5,347 nucleotides of DNA. Source: Candidatus Iainarchaeum sp. GTDB lineage: Archaea; Iainarchaeota; Iainarchaeia; Iainarchaeales; JAAZKV01. Under the pieces are notes generated by a model. The model searched no databases. It was not told where the DNA came from and worked only from the letters and a program-made list of their open reading frames with translations. Positions 1 through 5,330 of this stretch are shown here, in pieces (the first letter of the stretch is position 1; the number at the start of each line of letters is the position of its first letter). The stretch is taken from assembly GCA_018651445.1 (NCBI GenBank), contig JABIDZ010000125.1, positions 1-5,347 on the forward strand, in the 5' to 3' direction. The position numbers and the translations under genes are program-made.

Positions 1-35
1 AGGCATAATAAAAATAGGTTTTGAATAGTTAAAAA
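1..35 (-). promoter_or_regulatory. Possible promoter and leaderless start of a gene leaving the window at its left edge
   Basis: Read on the minus strand, an AAAGC sequence followed by TTTTTAAC (35 to 28) resembles the BRE plus TATA box seen before rnpB (AAAGC then TTTAAAAA). About 26 bases further on is an ATG (6 to 4) followed by one more codon, CCT, before the window ends. The spacing matches the leaderless starts of the 129- and 211-residue genes in this window. Only two codons are visible, so whether a gene really starts here is inference. Confidence 0.35.
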
Positions 36-55
36 GCTTTGTAGTTAAACATGCA

Positions 56-445
56 TTAATTTTGTGGCGCAGGAGTCTTTTTCTTTTCTGAACTCAAATG
101 CTTTTTCAGTACATTTGCTAGCTCAACTATACTAGCCGGTTTTTCAAGTACTTCAATAACATTCTCAAGTTGAGTATCCATGCTTGCTAGGTTCTTCAAA
201 GAAGTTATGAGAATTACTTTGTACCCCGCAAATACTTTTGGTAAATCCGCGTCTTTATCTCCTTCTTTTGCAAGAGACGAGTCTAAAATAATTATTTCTG
301 GACTAGATTCTTTACAAATCTTTTGTGCATCTTCAACATTGTATGCACTAACTAGGTCTGCTTTAAGTCTCCAATCGAGCTCATTAGTCATATTAGTTAC
401 TACGTAAGGATTCGCAGCAAATACGCCAACCTTTGGTCTGTCCAT
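56..445 (-). CDS. CheY-like receiver domain protein, degenerate (pseudo-receiver), 129 aa
   Basis: This is a stand-alone response-regulator receiver fold of about the usual length (roughly 115-130 residues) with no output domain. Alternating hydrophobic strands and helices follow the CheY order: strand 1 KVGVFA (5-10); strand 3 IIILD with the expected phospho-acceptor Asp55; strand 4 VILITS with the conserved Thr81; and EKP with the conserved Lys102-Pro103 before the last helix. The acidic pair that normally follows strand 1 and binds Mg2+ is replaced by Ala10-Ala11 (AANP where DDNP is usual). Phosphorylation by the standard mechanism is therefore doubtful, and a phosphorylation-independent protein-binding role is plausible. 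The last dozen residues are a Lys/Pro tail. The ATG lies about 26 bases from a TATA-like box with no Shine-Dalgarno, so a leaderless mRNA is likely. No histidine kinase or output gene is visible nearby, so the partner is unknown. Confidence 0.88.
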   Translation of the reverse strand: MDRPKVGVFAANPYVVTNMTNELDWRLKADLVSAYNVEDAQKICKESSPEIIILDSSLAKEGDKDADLPKVFAGYKVILITSLKNLASMDTQLENVIEVLEKPASIVELANVLKKHLSSEKKKTPAPQN

Positions 446-466
446 GAATTATATGTTGTGCAAAGA

Positions 467-476
467 GATATTAAAA
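467..476 (-). promoter_or_regulatory. TATA box of the pseudo-receiver gene
   Basis: On the minus strand the sequence reads ACAAAAG then TTTTAATATC, an A-rich BRE-like stretch followed by a TATA-like box. Its centre is about 26 bases upstream of the ATG at 445. Transcription would then start at or next to the start codon, which agrees with the lack of a Shine-Dalgarno sequence. Confidence 0.6.
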
Positions 477-492
477 CTTTTGTAATTCGTTT

Positions 493-543
493 GTTCCGCC
501 AACCGGGAACGAAATACGCTTATGTGCTATTGATACTAGCACA
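493..543. repeat. Two short inverted repeats between rnpB and the receiver gene
   Basis: The first has 5-base arms GTTCC (493-497) and GGAAC (506-510) around an 8-base loop. The second has perfect 7-base arms TGTGCTA (523-529) and TAGCACA (537-543) around a 7-base loop. They lie between the rnpB terminator and the promoter of the receiver gene. Neither is followed directly by a T-tract on either strand, so they do not look like terminators. They could be operators or part of a small structured RNA; no function can be assigned. Confidence 0.5.
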
Positions 544-559
544 GCAGAGAATAAATTTC

Positions 560-598
560 AAAAAAATAAAAAGTACGGTGTTATCTTTAGATAACACG
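560..598 (-). terminator. Hairpin plus T-tract terminator downstream of rnpB
   Basis: On the minus strand a perfect 9-bp stem (GTGTTATCT with AGATAACAC, loop AA, positions 597-578) is followed after five bases by TTTTTATTTTTTT (572-560). Archaeal RNA polymerase stops at T-rich tracts, and this is the first long one downstream of the RNase P RNA in its direction. The 3' end of the mature RNase P RNA would then be made by trimming a longer precursor. Confidence 0.7.
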
Positions 599-610
599 TT
601 TTAGTACAGG

Positions 611-631
611 TTTAATTGCGTAGCAATTAAA
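611..631 (-). repeat. Perfect 9-bp inverted repeat just after the rnpB 3' end
   Basis: Arms TTTAATTGC (611-619) and GCAATTAAA (623-631) surround a 3-base loop. The repeat begins about five bases beyond the last P1 pair of the RNase P RNA and precedes the hairpin and T-tract at 560-598. In the precursor transcript it would form a separate hairpin that could protect or mark the 3' end for processing. No T-tract follows it directly, so it is probably not the terminator itself. Confidence 0.6.
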
Positions 632-635
632 AGTG

Positions 636-869
636 TTGGCAGTGGAAAGTAAGCCGCTTTCTGTTCTGCAAATGACTGGAAAACCAGTCTGCAGTTGGCA
701 TTAACCTAAGCCTCAAAGAGTTGCACCTCAGCCCCCGTTTCATCCTAATAAAAGGTGTCGTTTCTGTTGAGCTGCCCTGTCTTTCGACATTGTTCATAAC
801 AAACTGGGTCAAGGGTGAGCGGACTTTCCTCATTCCGCGAGGGAACGTTAGCCAATCAACCACTACCAA
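636..869 (-). ncRNA. rnpB: RNase P RNA, compact archaeal type
   Basis: This is the catalytic RNA that trims the 5' leader of pre-tRNAs. Visible evidence: the hallmark GAGGAAAGUCC (CR-I) lies near the 5' end, and ACAGAAAGCGGCUUA (CR-IV/V) near the 3' end. Helix P4 forms from AAGUCCGCU (826-818) and AGCGGCUU (658-651), with the conserved bulged U at 823; the CCGCU/AGCGG pairs differ from the CCGGG/CCCGG I recall for E. coli, which is compensatory support. P1 is a 10-bp end helix (UUGGUAGUGG with CCACUGCCAA). ACAGAAA and GAUGAAACGG match the P10-P12 core motifs. A hairpin with a GAAA tetraloop lies at 789-778. A GGC/GCC stem (712-710 with 699-697) carries a loop with AGGU, suggesting the L15 GGU that pairs with tRNA 3'-CCA. 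A long hairpin at 694-666 with a UUUU loop is P16-like. The length of about 234 nt is short for the family, mainly through a tiny P12-like arm. Helix names other than P1 and P4 are tentative. Confidence 0.95.
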
Positions 870-889
870 AATAGTTTCTTATGTAGAAG

Positions 890-904
890 TTTTTAAAGCT
901 TTCG
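890..904 (-). promoter_or_regulatory. BRE and TATA box of rnpB
   Basis: The minus strand reads CGAAAGC (904-898, BRE-like) followed by TTTAAAAA (897-890, TATA box). The box centre is about 26 bases from the first G pairs of helix P1 at 867, the normal archaeal distance to the transcription start. The RNA 5' end is therefore probably set by transcription itself. A perfect inverted repeat CTTTC-GATT-GAAAG (899-912) overlaps the BRE and could be an operator or chance. Confidence 0.75.
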
Positions 905-925
905 ATTGAAAGAAAATCCGTTTAA

Positions 926-959
926 TTCACATTTGTCCTTGTTTCACATTTGTCCTTGT
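926..959. repeat. 17-bp perfect tandem duplication across a stop codon
   Basis: TTCACATTTGTCCTTGT occurs at 926-942 and again at 943-959 with no gap. On the minus strand each copy encodes the ending of the 211-residue protein (...QGQM, TGA), so the stop context is present twice and the second copy lies in the 3' untranslated region. The unit length is not a multiple of three. A related 13-base stretch (CATTTGTCCTTGT) occurs inside the gene near 1358. Confidence 0.95.
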
Positions 960-1579
960 TGTTGTAATTGTTCAAAAGTTTGTTGTATTGATTGGTTTAT
1001 TGTTCCTTCAATATTTTCGGCTTGCATTTCTGAAATTCTACTTGGCACAACTCTCATATCTATCATCGTATTTTCAACACCGTTTAACATATTTTCAAAA
1101 GCGTTTTGTTTTAATGGATTCTTAGCAGTTATGAACTCCATTTTTCCTTCTACACTCTTAAACAAATTAATTGCTAATCGTTCCAAAATCATGTCGTTCT
1201 CAATTATAAATCTACGTCTAATACCTGTTTGTTCTTTAAATCGTTTTATAATTCTCTTTAATTCTTCTTTAATCTTTTCAATATCGTGTTTATTAGTTTC
1301 CATCAGCTCGCGCCTCTCAATCGTTCTCGATTCTCTATTTCTTATTAATTCAGCACGCATTTGTCCTTGTTGTAAATCGGCTTCTTGTTGGTGTTCACTC
1401 TTTTCTCGAAACAAAACATTTCTACTTAGCCGTCTACCCGCATTTGCAGTAATGCTAGCAAATTGTTTTGTAGGACCAACCACTCGTTGCCGTGCCTTTG
1501 TTGGACCAACCGATCTTTTCTTTCCACGTAATCCTCTTTTTGCGAGACTAGACATTCCAAGACGTGTCATTAAACCCAT
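944..1579 (-). CDS. Hypothetical basic, helical protein, 211 aa
   Basis: I do not recognise a family. The first 55 residues are rich in Arg/Lys, Gly and Ser and contain VGPTK twice (24-28 and 34-38), a likely disordered or nucleic-acid-binding tail. Residues about 57-120 are highly charged and probably form a long helix or coiled coil (EKIKEELKRIIKRFKEQ around 101-117). Residues 120-185 are mixed helix, and the end is Gln-rich. QQGQM occurs at 70-74 and as the last five residues. There is no signal peptide or membrane segment. The ATG at 1579 is about 25 bases from a TATA-like box and has no Shine-Dalgarno, so a leaderless mRNA is likely; ATG codons 4 and 9 are less likely alternatives. The minus strand is preferred over the long opposing frame because of this promoter and because the opposite translation is Cys/Phe/Ser-rich and unlike a natural protein. 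The composition would also fit a virus- or plasmid-derived structural protein, which is only a guess. Confidence 0.75.
   Translation of the reverse strand: MGLMTRLGMSSLAKRGLRGKKRSVGPTKARQRVVGPTKQFASITANAGRRLSRNVLFREKSEHQQEADLQQGQMRAELIRNRESRTIERRELMETNKHDIEKIKEELKRIIKRFKEQTGIRRRFIIENDMILERLAINLFKSVEGKMEFITAKNPLKQNAFENMLNGVENTMIDMRVVPSRISEMQAENIEGTINQSIQQTFEQLQQQGQM
1467..1511. repeat. 15-base imperfect direct repeat encoding VGPTK
   Basis: TTTGTAGGACCAACC (1467-1481) and TTTGTTGGACCAACC (1497-1511) differ at one base and begin 30 bases apart. They encode the two VGPTK motifs in the basic N-terminal tail of the 211-residue protein. Near identity at the base level suggests recent local duplication or strong selection on this motif. 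Confidence 0.9.
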
Positions 1580-1599
1580 AATAAAAATTAGTTTTCAAA

Positions 1600-1609
1600 G
1601 TATAAAAAA
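1600..1609 (-). promoter_or_regulatory. TATA box of the 211-aa gene
   Basis: The minus strand reads TTTTTTATAC, centred about 25 bases upstream of the ATG at 1579. This predicts transcription starting at the start codon. The box begins only about a dozen bases beyond the T-tract that ends the surface-protein transcript, a tight terminator-promoter junction. Confidence 0.6.
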
Positions 1610-1621
1610 TGATGTGATTGA

Positions 1622-1670
1622 GAAAAAAAATTAAAAAAAAGAATAGAAGAAACAACCGTCTGGCTGTTCC
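1622..1670 (-). terminator. Hairpin plus T-tract terminator of the surface-protein gene
   Basis: On the minus strand GGAACAGCC (1670-1662) pairs with GGTTGTTTC (1657-1649) over nine pairs around a 4-base loop. Next comes TTCTATTC and then two runs of eight T separated by AA (1640-1623). Two of the nine pairs are G-U, which would be A-C mismatches in a plus-strand transcript, so the structure favours RNA read in the minus direction. It begins 18 bases after the stop codon of the surface protein. Confidence 0.8.
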
Positions 1671-1687
1671 TAATTATCTAATCAAAT

Positions 1688-4600
1688 TCACTTTTTCTTT
1701 TTTACGATTACTATTCCAACAATTACAATTATGATTGCAATTAATGCTAGTATACCCGGTATAAATGATCCTATGTCACCTAAACCAAATAAACCTGTTG
1801 GTGTATCCATTGGTTCAACAGGAGGAGTTATTGTATTTGTGTCTGTACCTGTTTCGTTTCCTGTTTCATCTTCGTTTCCTTCAACAGGCATTTCTGGTTC
1901 CACTGGAACTTCTGGTTCTACTGGTTCATTAGTATCTCGTTCATTTCCACTTGGAGTTCCACTTGGACTTCCGCTTGGACCACCACTTGGCCCTGGACTA
2001 GGTCCTGGATTTGGAGCAGGAGGACTATTTACTTGAATATTAATCCTCTCAACATAGTTATAATCTACTTGATTGTAATTCAAATCGATAACATATGTTC
2101 CTGCAGACAATGAATTTGTAGTAATTGTGTACAAACCATTTGCATCAAACACTACATTCGCGTCATCCACTATGTTACTTGTAACTAGTATTACATTTCC
2201 ATCTAGCGTTGGAACCACGTTAAGATCGTTTCTAAAGTTTCCATCAAATGAAAAATTTGTTGTCGCTGTTCCGCTTGCACTCGTATCGATATTGAAGTAA
2301 TAGTTTTTCAATACTTCAAAGTTCTTGTTTTGTGTAGCTGTATTTCCTGCAACATCCACTGAGTCAATAGTAACTACGTGTGTTCCTATTGTCCAAGTAT
2401 TATCAGAGTAATATGCCCCCGTATACTTATTACCATCAACAGTCAAAACAATTACGTTTCCATCAAGCGTTGCAGTTACACTAGCAACCCCCGTTATATT
2501 ATCAGTTACAATTGCTTCAACTAAAACAGAATTGTCTCTTCGAGTTGGGTCACTTGTTATAGTAACGCTTGCAATAACTGGCGAAGTATTGTCAATTATA
2601 GGGTCAACTTCTAAATAAGTATAATTCCCTGCAATATCATATGCTTCAAATGCAACATTATAATCTCCATCAGGATGATTTAATGTATTAAGGTCATAGA
2701 ACCACTTACTCAAATCAGAGTTAAAATCAACATTCATTTGTGACCAAACAACATTTCCATCACCAGTCCAACAATTTCCATCACAGTAAACAACTCCGTT
2801 CTTTTCTATTAAATAGAAATTAACTTCTGCTAGACCAGATAGATCGTCGTTTATATCTGAGAACCATCGATATACTCCGTTCATTATTCCTGCTTCATCA
2901 GGGTTAATCGAACTAATAACCGGGTCCTCATTATCGATTCCAACATTGACATCTGCGTAAGACGCTTGTTGTGAAACAATATATGATTCTAACTCAATAG
3001 TTGTGTACGCGTTATTTGTGTAATTTGTATTGCTCCACAAATTCCACGCCGTATTGAATCCTTGTGCCACTCCGTCTATATCCCAGTTTAATCCATTAGA
3101 AACAATTTCTAATTCTTGTTGAGATGGGTTAAGTGACGCGTCTTTAAATCTTACTTTAACATATTTGCTTGATGGCGCACTAGTTGTATTTACGTATGCA
3201 ACTAATGGAACACTTCCGCTTTGTGTCCAATAAACGCTATCTGCAATTGAACCATATGGATAAGCAAGAGTCATATCACTATTACTTACAGGCGTTGTTA
3301 TTGTTGTACTCGCAGTTAGCGAGTCTTTCAAATCAACATGCCGAATCTTAAATGGATATGACTTGTAAGTTTCTCCAACCCCAGCATAACAATTCTTGCT
3401 TCGCAGTTTTATTTTGTGTACCCCTGTTGTTGTCAAATCAATATTTCTTCTCTTGTAAGTCTTTACTCCTTCATCATACCAACTACAACCAACTAAAGTT
3501 TCCCAACGTCCAGTAGTATTGTTATGATATTGGATTTTGTAATTATCTGCGTGATCAGGTTTTAATGCAAAAGCTATTGGCACGCTAACATTATTTACGT
3601 AATAACTAGACACATACGTACTAGTTGTTATATCTCGGAAACCAAATGTTTCGTCTCCAAGCAAACCTTCAAATGTGTCAACGCCTAATTGCATTTGTGT
3701 AGAACAAGAAAAATCGCTTCTAAAACTCACGAAAACATTTAGGATTTCTTTTGGCCAACCGGTTGTTGTTACCACAATATTGTAATCGTGTTCATTAACG
3801 TCTTGTATAACGCTTTGAGTGAAAGCTGAATGTATATACGTTCCTGAACTAGTAACAAAATATGCTTTTACACATTTAGCTTGTAAAGGCGCTTCACCAC
3901 GAACATACAACCGATCAGTGTCTGAATAATAATTGAATGTAATTGTCCCATCATCTAATTGATCGATTTTGTATTCTACAATATTCATTCTATCTTCTAA
4001 ATCAGTTACGCGAACGTCTAGTGCATCTATTTGACTTTGCAGATTAGCAATAGCTATTTGCATTTCTGCATTTAGATCATTAACCATAGTAGTTAATTCA
4101 GCATTCAAATCTTGGATTGTCTGAGTTAACTCAGAATTAACATCATTAATCATTTGAGTTAATTCTATATTCAAATCCGTAACCCTCGTATCAAGAGTTA
4201 GCATGTCATTTTGCAAATCTAAAATGTTTTGATCGTGATCTGCTAGTTGAGCATTAATAACATCTATTTGAACTTGGAAATTGGCGTCTTGTGAATTTAG
4301 ATCAGCTACTTGTTGTTCTAACACAGTTGTTTGTGAATTCAAGTCAAGTGCTAATGTATTTAAATCATCAACATCTAATTCTAATTGATCTACTTTACTT
4401 TGAACAACATCAAGTAATAAAGCTTCTACAACAACTCTTGCCGAATCAATTGTCGTTCCATTTACTTCGTCTATAAACGCTGCTTGAACATTTAAAATTT
4501 GAGGATTTGTTTCATAAACCGTTTTCAAATTAAAGTTCTTTGAATAATAATTTGTTTCGTTATTAAAATCAGCTAATACCATTGGAACAACTGTTGCACC

Positions 4601-5083
4601 ATTGTTTTCTCCTCTAACATAAAGTCGAATTTTTGTTGTTCCCGCAGGAGCAATACCACTAACTTTCAATGATGGTGCCCAAGGGCCTGTAACACGAGAT
4701 CTATATGTTGTCCAGATTTCTCCAGAACTTGGTAGAACAGTTACTGTTTCAGTGTCATCTACTACGCCACAACTTCCTATTCCTGTTGGACATTCGCGAA
4801 TTGTATAAGTATAATTTCCTGCTATATCAAGCGTTTGGTGTTTGTTTACTGGGTCGGGATCTGAACCACTGTCTTGTTCAATAAAGTTTCCGTCTACTGG
4901 ACCAGTCCATTCAACTAAACAAATATCTCCAGGAGTACCCATGTTTGGACAGTTAAGACTTATTTCCCAACTCTCTCCTTGCATGATTGTTGCACCCGGC
5001 AACTCAACTGACGCTGCAAAAGCTCCTGCAGACAAAAATAAAATTGTTAAAAATACTCCTAAAACTAAACTAAACTTATTCAC
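1688..5083 (-). CDS. Large surface-anchored coiled-coil stalk protein with Ig-like domains, 1131 aa
   Basis: This is probably a cell-surface adhesin or S-layer-type stalk; no named family is recognised. In order it has: a signal peptide (1-23, cut after AFA); an Ig-like beta domain (24-117); a beta domain with RLYVRGE at 153-159; a coiled coil (about 225-378) containing five consecutive 11-residue repeats (297-351); a second RLYVRGE domain (391-397 onward); more beta domains; and Ig-like domains around 718-925. D[IV]AGN occurs at 86, 816 and 910. A Pro/Gly/Ser then Glu/Pro/Thr linker (1020-1098), a membrane helix (about 1107-1127) and a KKKK tail follow. Ten Cys all lie in the ectodomain, and there are thirteen N-X-S/T sequons, fitting disulfides and glycosylation outside the cell. 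The start is GTG with AGGGGG seven bases upstream, able to pair with the 16S 3' end using one G-U; the signal peptide begins right there. The protein likely projects from the membrane through the cell wall. Its ligand is unknown. Confidence 0.95.
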   Translation of the reverse strand: MNKFSLVLGVFLTILFLSAGAFAASVELPGATIMQGESWEISLNCPNMGTPGDICLVEWTGPVDGNFIEQDSGSDPDPVNKHQTLDIAGNYTYTIRECPTGIGSCGVVDDTETVTVLPSSGEIWTTYRSRVTGPWAPSLKVSGIAPAGTTKIRLYVRGENNGATVVPMVLADFNNETNYYSKNFNLKTVYETNPQILNVQAAFIDEVNGTTIDSARVVVEALLLDVVQSKVDQLELDVDDLNTLALDLNSQTTVLEQQVADLNSQDANFQVQIDVINAQLADHDQNILDLQNDMLTLDTRVTDLNIELTQMINDVNSELTQTIQDLNAELTTMVNDLNAEMQIAIANLQSQIDALDVRVTDLEDRMNIVEYKIDQLDDGTITFNYYSDTDRLYVRGEAPLQAKCVKAYFVTSSGTYIHSAFTQSVIQDVNEHDYNIVVTTTGWPKEILNVFVSFRSDFSCSTQMQLGVDTFEGLLGDETFGFRDITTSTYVSSYYVNNVSVPIAFALKPDHADNYKIQYHNNTTGRWETLVGCSWYDEGVKTYKRRNIDLTTTGVHKIKLRSKNCYAGVGETYKSYPFKIRHVDLKDSLTASTTITTPVSNSDMTLAYPYGSIADSVYWTQSGSVPLVAYVNTTSAPSSKYVKVRFKDASLNPSQQELEIVSNGLNWDIDGVAQGFNTAWNLWSNTNYTNNAYTTIELESYIVSQQASYADVNVGIDNEDPVISSINPDEAGIMNGVYRWFSDINDDLSGLAEVNFYLIEKNGVVYCDGNCWTGDGNVVWSQMNVDFNSDLSKWFYDLNTLNHPDGDYNVAFEAYDIAGNYTYLEVDPIIDNTSPVIASVTITSDPTRRDNSVLVEAIVTDNITGVASVTATLDGNVIVLTVDGNKYTGAYYSDNTWTIGTHVVTIDSVDVAGNTATQNKNFEVLKNYYFNIDTSASGTATTNFSFDGNFRNDLNVVPTLDGNVILVTSNIVDDANVVFDANGLYTITTNSLSAGTYVIDLNYNQVDYNYVERINIQVNSPPAPNPGPSPGPSGGPSGSPSGTPSGNERDTNEPVEPEVPVEPEMPVEGNEDETGNETGTDTNTITPPVEPMDTPTGLFGLGDIGSFIPGILALIAIIIVIVGIVIVKKKK
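1946..2005. repeat. Low-complexity Gly-Pro-Ser coding repeat
   Basis: This encodes residues 1027-1046 of the surface protein, where Gly, Pro and Ser alternate in GPSG/SPSG/TPSG units. At the base level the plus strand repeats CCACTTGGA-like nonamers. It forms the start of a flexible linker between the outer domains and the membrane helix, comparable to wall-spanning linkers of other archaeal and bacterial surface proteins. Confidence 0.85.
4031..4195 (-). repeat. Five 11-residue (hendecad) repeats in the stalk
   Basis: Residues 297-351 divide without gaps into LDTRVTDLNIE, LTQMINDVNSE, LTQTIQDLNAE, LTTMVNDLNAE and MQIAIANLQSQ. Positions 1, 5 and 8 are almost always hydrophobic, apart from Thr or Ile variants. 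An 11-residue period is known from right-handed or straight coiled coils such as the tetrabrachion stalk. The DNA copies have diverged, so the repeat is kept at the protein level and is not a recent DNA expansion. Confidence 0.85.
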
Positions 5084-5090
5084 GCTAATT

Positions 5091-5111
5091 CCCCCTTGAC
5101 AATCATGTCAA
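5091..5111 (-). promoter_or_regulatory. Shine-Dalgarno and adjoining palindrome in the surface-protein leader
   Basis: On the minus strand TTGACA-TGAT-TGTCAA (5111-5096) is a perfect 6-base inverted repeat. Its last bases run straight into AGGGGG (5096-5091), the likely ribosome-binding site, seven bases before the GTG start. It could be an operator for a transcription factor or a small mRNA hairpin that affects ribosome access. It is the only gene here with a visible leader and Shine-Dalgarno; the others look leaderless. Confidence 0.6.
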
Positions 5112-5138
5112 CACCAAGTTATTTTTGCCCCAGGAAAG

Positions 5139-5146
5139 TATATAAA
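5139..5146. promoter_or_regulatory. TATA box of the surface-protein gene, possibly bidirectional
   Basis: On the minus strand the sequence is TTTATATA, which would start transcription near 5117 and give a leader of about 34 bases before the GTG. On the plus strand the same bases read TATATAAA and are preceded by GGAAAG, a better BRE than the minus-strand GACTACC. The box may therefore also fire rightward, starting near 5168. The direction used cannot be decided from sequence alone. Confidence 0.6.
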
Positions 5147-5177
5147 GGTAGTCATTAAGTGCAATAAAATTTAGACA

Positions 5178-5237
5178 ATGAACGAACTTTTACAAATCAT
5201 CTCAAATTTTGGCAGAGCTAACGCAAGGAAAAAATAA
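5178..5237 (+). CDS. Possible 19-codon micro-ORF, weak
   Basis: ATG at 5178 opens a 19-residue frame (MNELLQIISNFGRANARKK) ending in TAA. It lies about 35 bases after the plus-strand reading of the TATA box at 5139-5146 and just before a T6 run (5241-5246), so a short transcript of about 75 bases is conceivable. There is no Shine-Dalgarno, and an ORF of this length is easily due to chance. It may instead be a small non-coding RNA or nothing. Confidence 0.15.
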   Translation: MNELLQIISNFGRANARKK

Positions 5238-5238
5238 A

Positions 5239-5259
5239 ACTTTTTTATCAAAAAAAAGT
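5239..5259. terminator. A/T-rich hairpin with T-runs on both strands
   Basis: ACTTTTTT (5239-5246) pairs with AAAAAAGT (5252-5259) around a 5-base loop. The plus strand carries T6 and the minus strand T8, so it could stop transcription from either side. It may end a short rightward transcript or a leftward gene beyond the window. It could also simply be an AT-rich tract. Confidence 0.35.
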
Positions 5260-5317
5260 AATACATTAGTAGAGCAAACAAGTAAATGCGATTCGAAACT
5301 TTATGTGTTCAAAATGG

Positions 5318-5330
5318 GTATATACTTATA
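5318..5330. promoter_or_regulatory. TATA-like element near the right edge
   Basis: GTATATACTTATA contains the palindrome GTATATAC and so has no clear direction. If used on the plus strand, transcription would start at about the end of the window, consistent with a rightward gene outside it. No coding region attached to it can be seen. Confidence 0.3.

Noticed and set aside
627..869. Minus-strand ORF of 80 codons
   Set aside because: It lies within the RNase P RNA, and its sequence is explained by conserved RNA motifs and pairings.
721..909. Plus-strand ORF of 62 codons
   Set aside because: It is antisense to the RNase P RNA and its promoter, and its sequence constraints come from the RNA helices.
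906..1634. Long plus-strand ORF of 242 codons opposite the 211-aa gene
   Set aside because: Its translation is rich in Cys, Phe, Ser and Ile with no recognisable fold and it has no promoter at a fitting distance, while the minus frame has a TATA box and a natural charged composition. It is best seen as an antisense shadow.
1946..2005. Nonamer repeats that might be a CRISPR or mobile-element repeat
   Set aside because: They are in frame and encode a Gly-Pro-Ser linker; there are no spacers, terminal repeats or target duplications.
5285..5300. TTCGAA-containing stretch resembling a tRNA T-loop
   Set aside because: The flanking bases do not pair as a T-stem, and no acceptor, D or anticodon arm is found on either strand.
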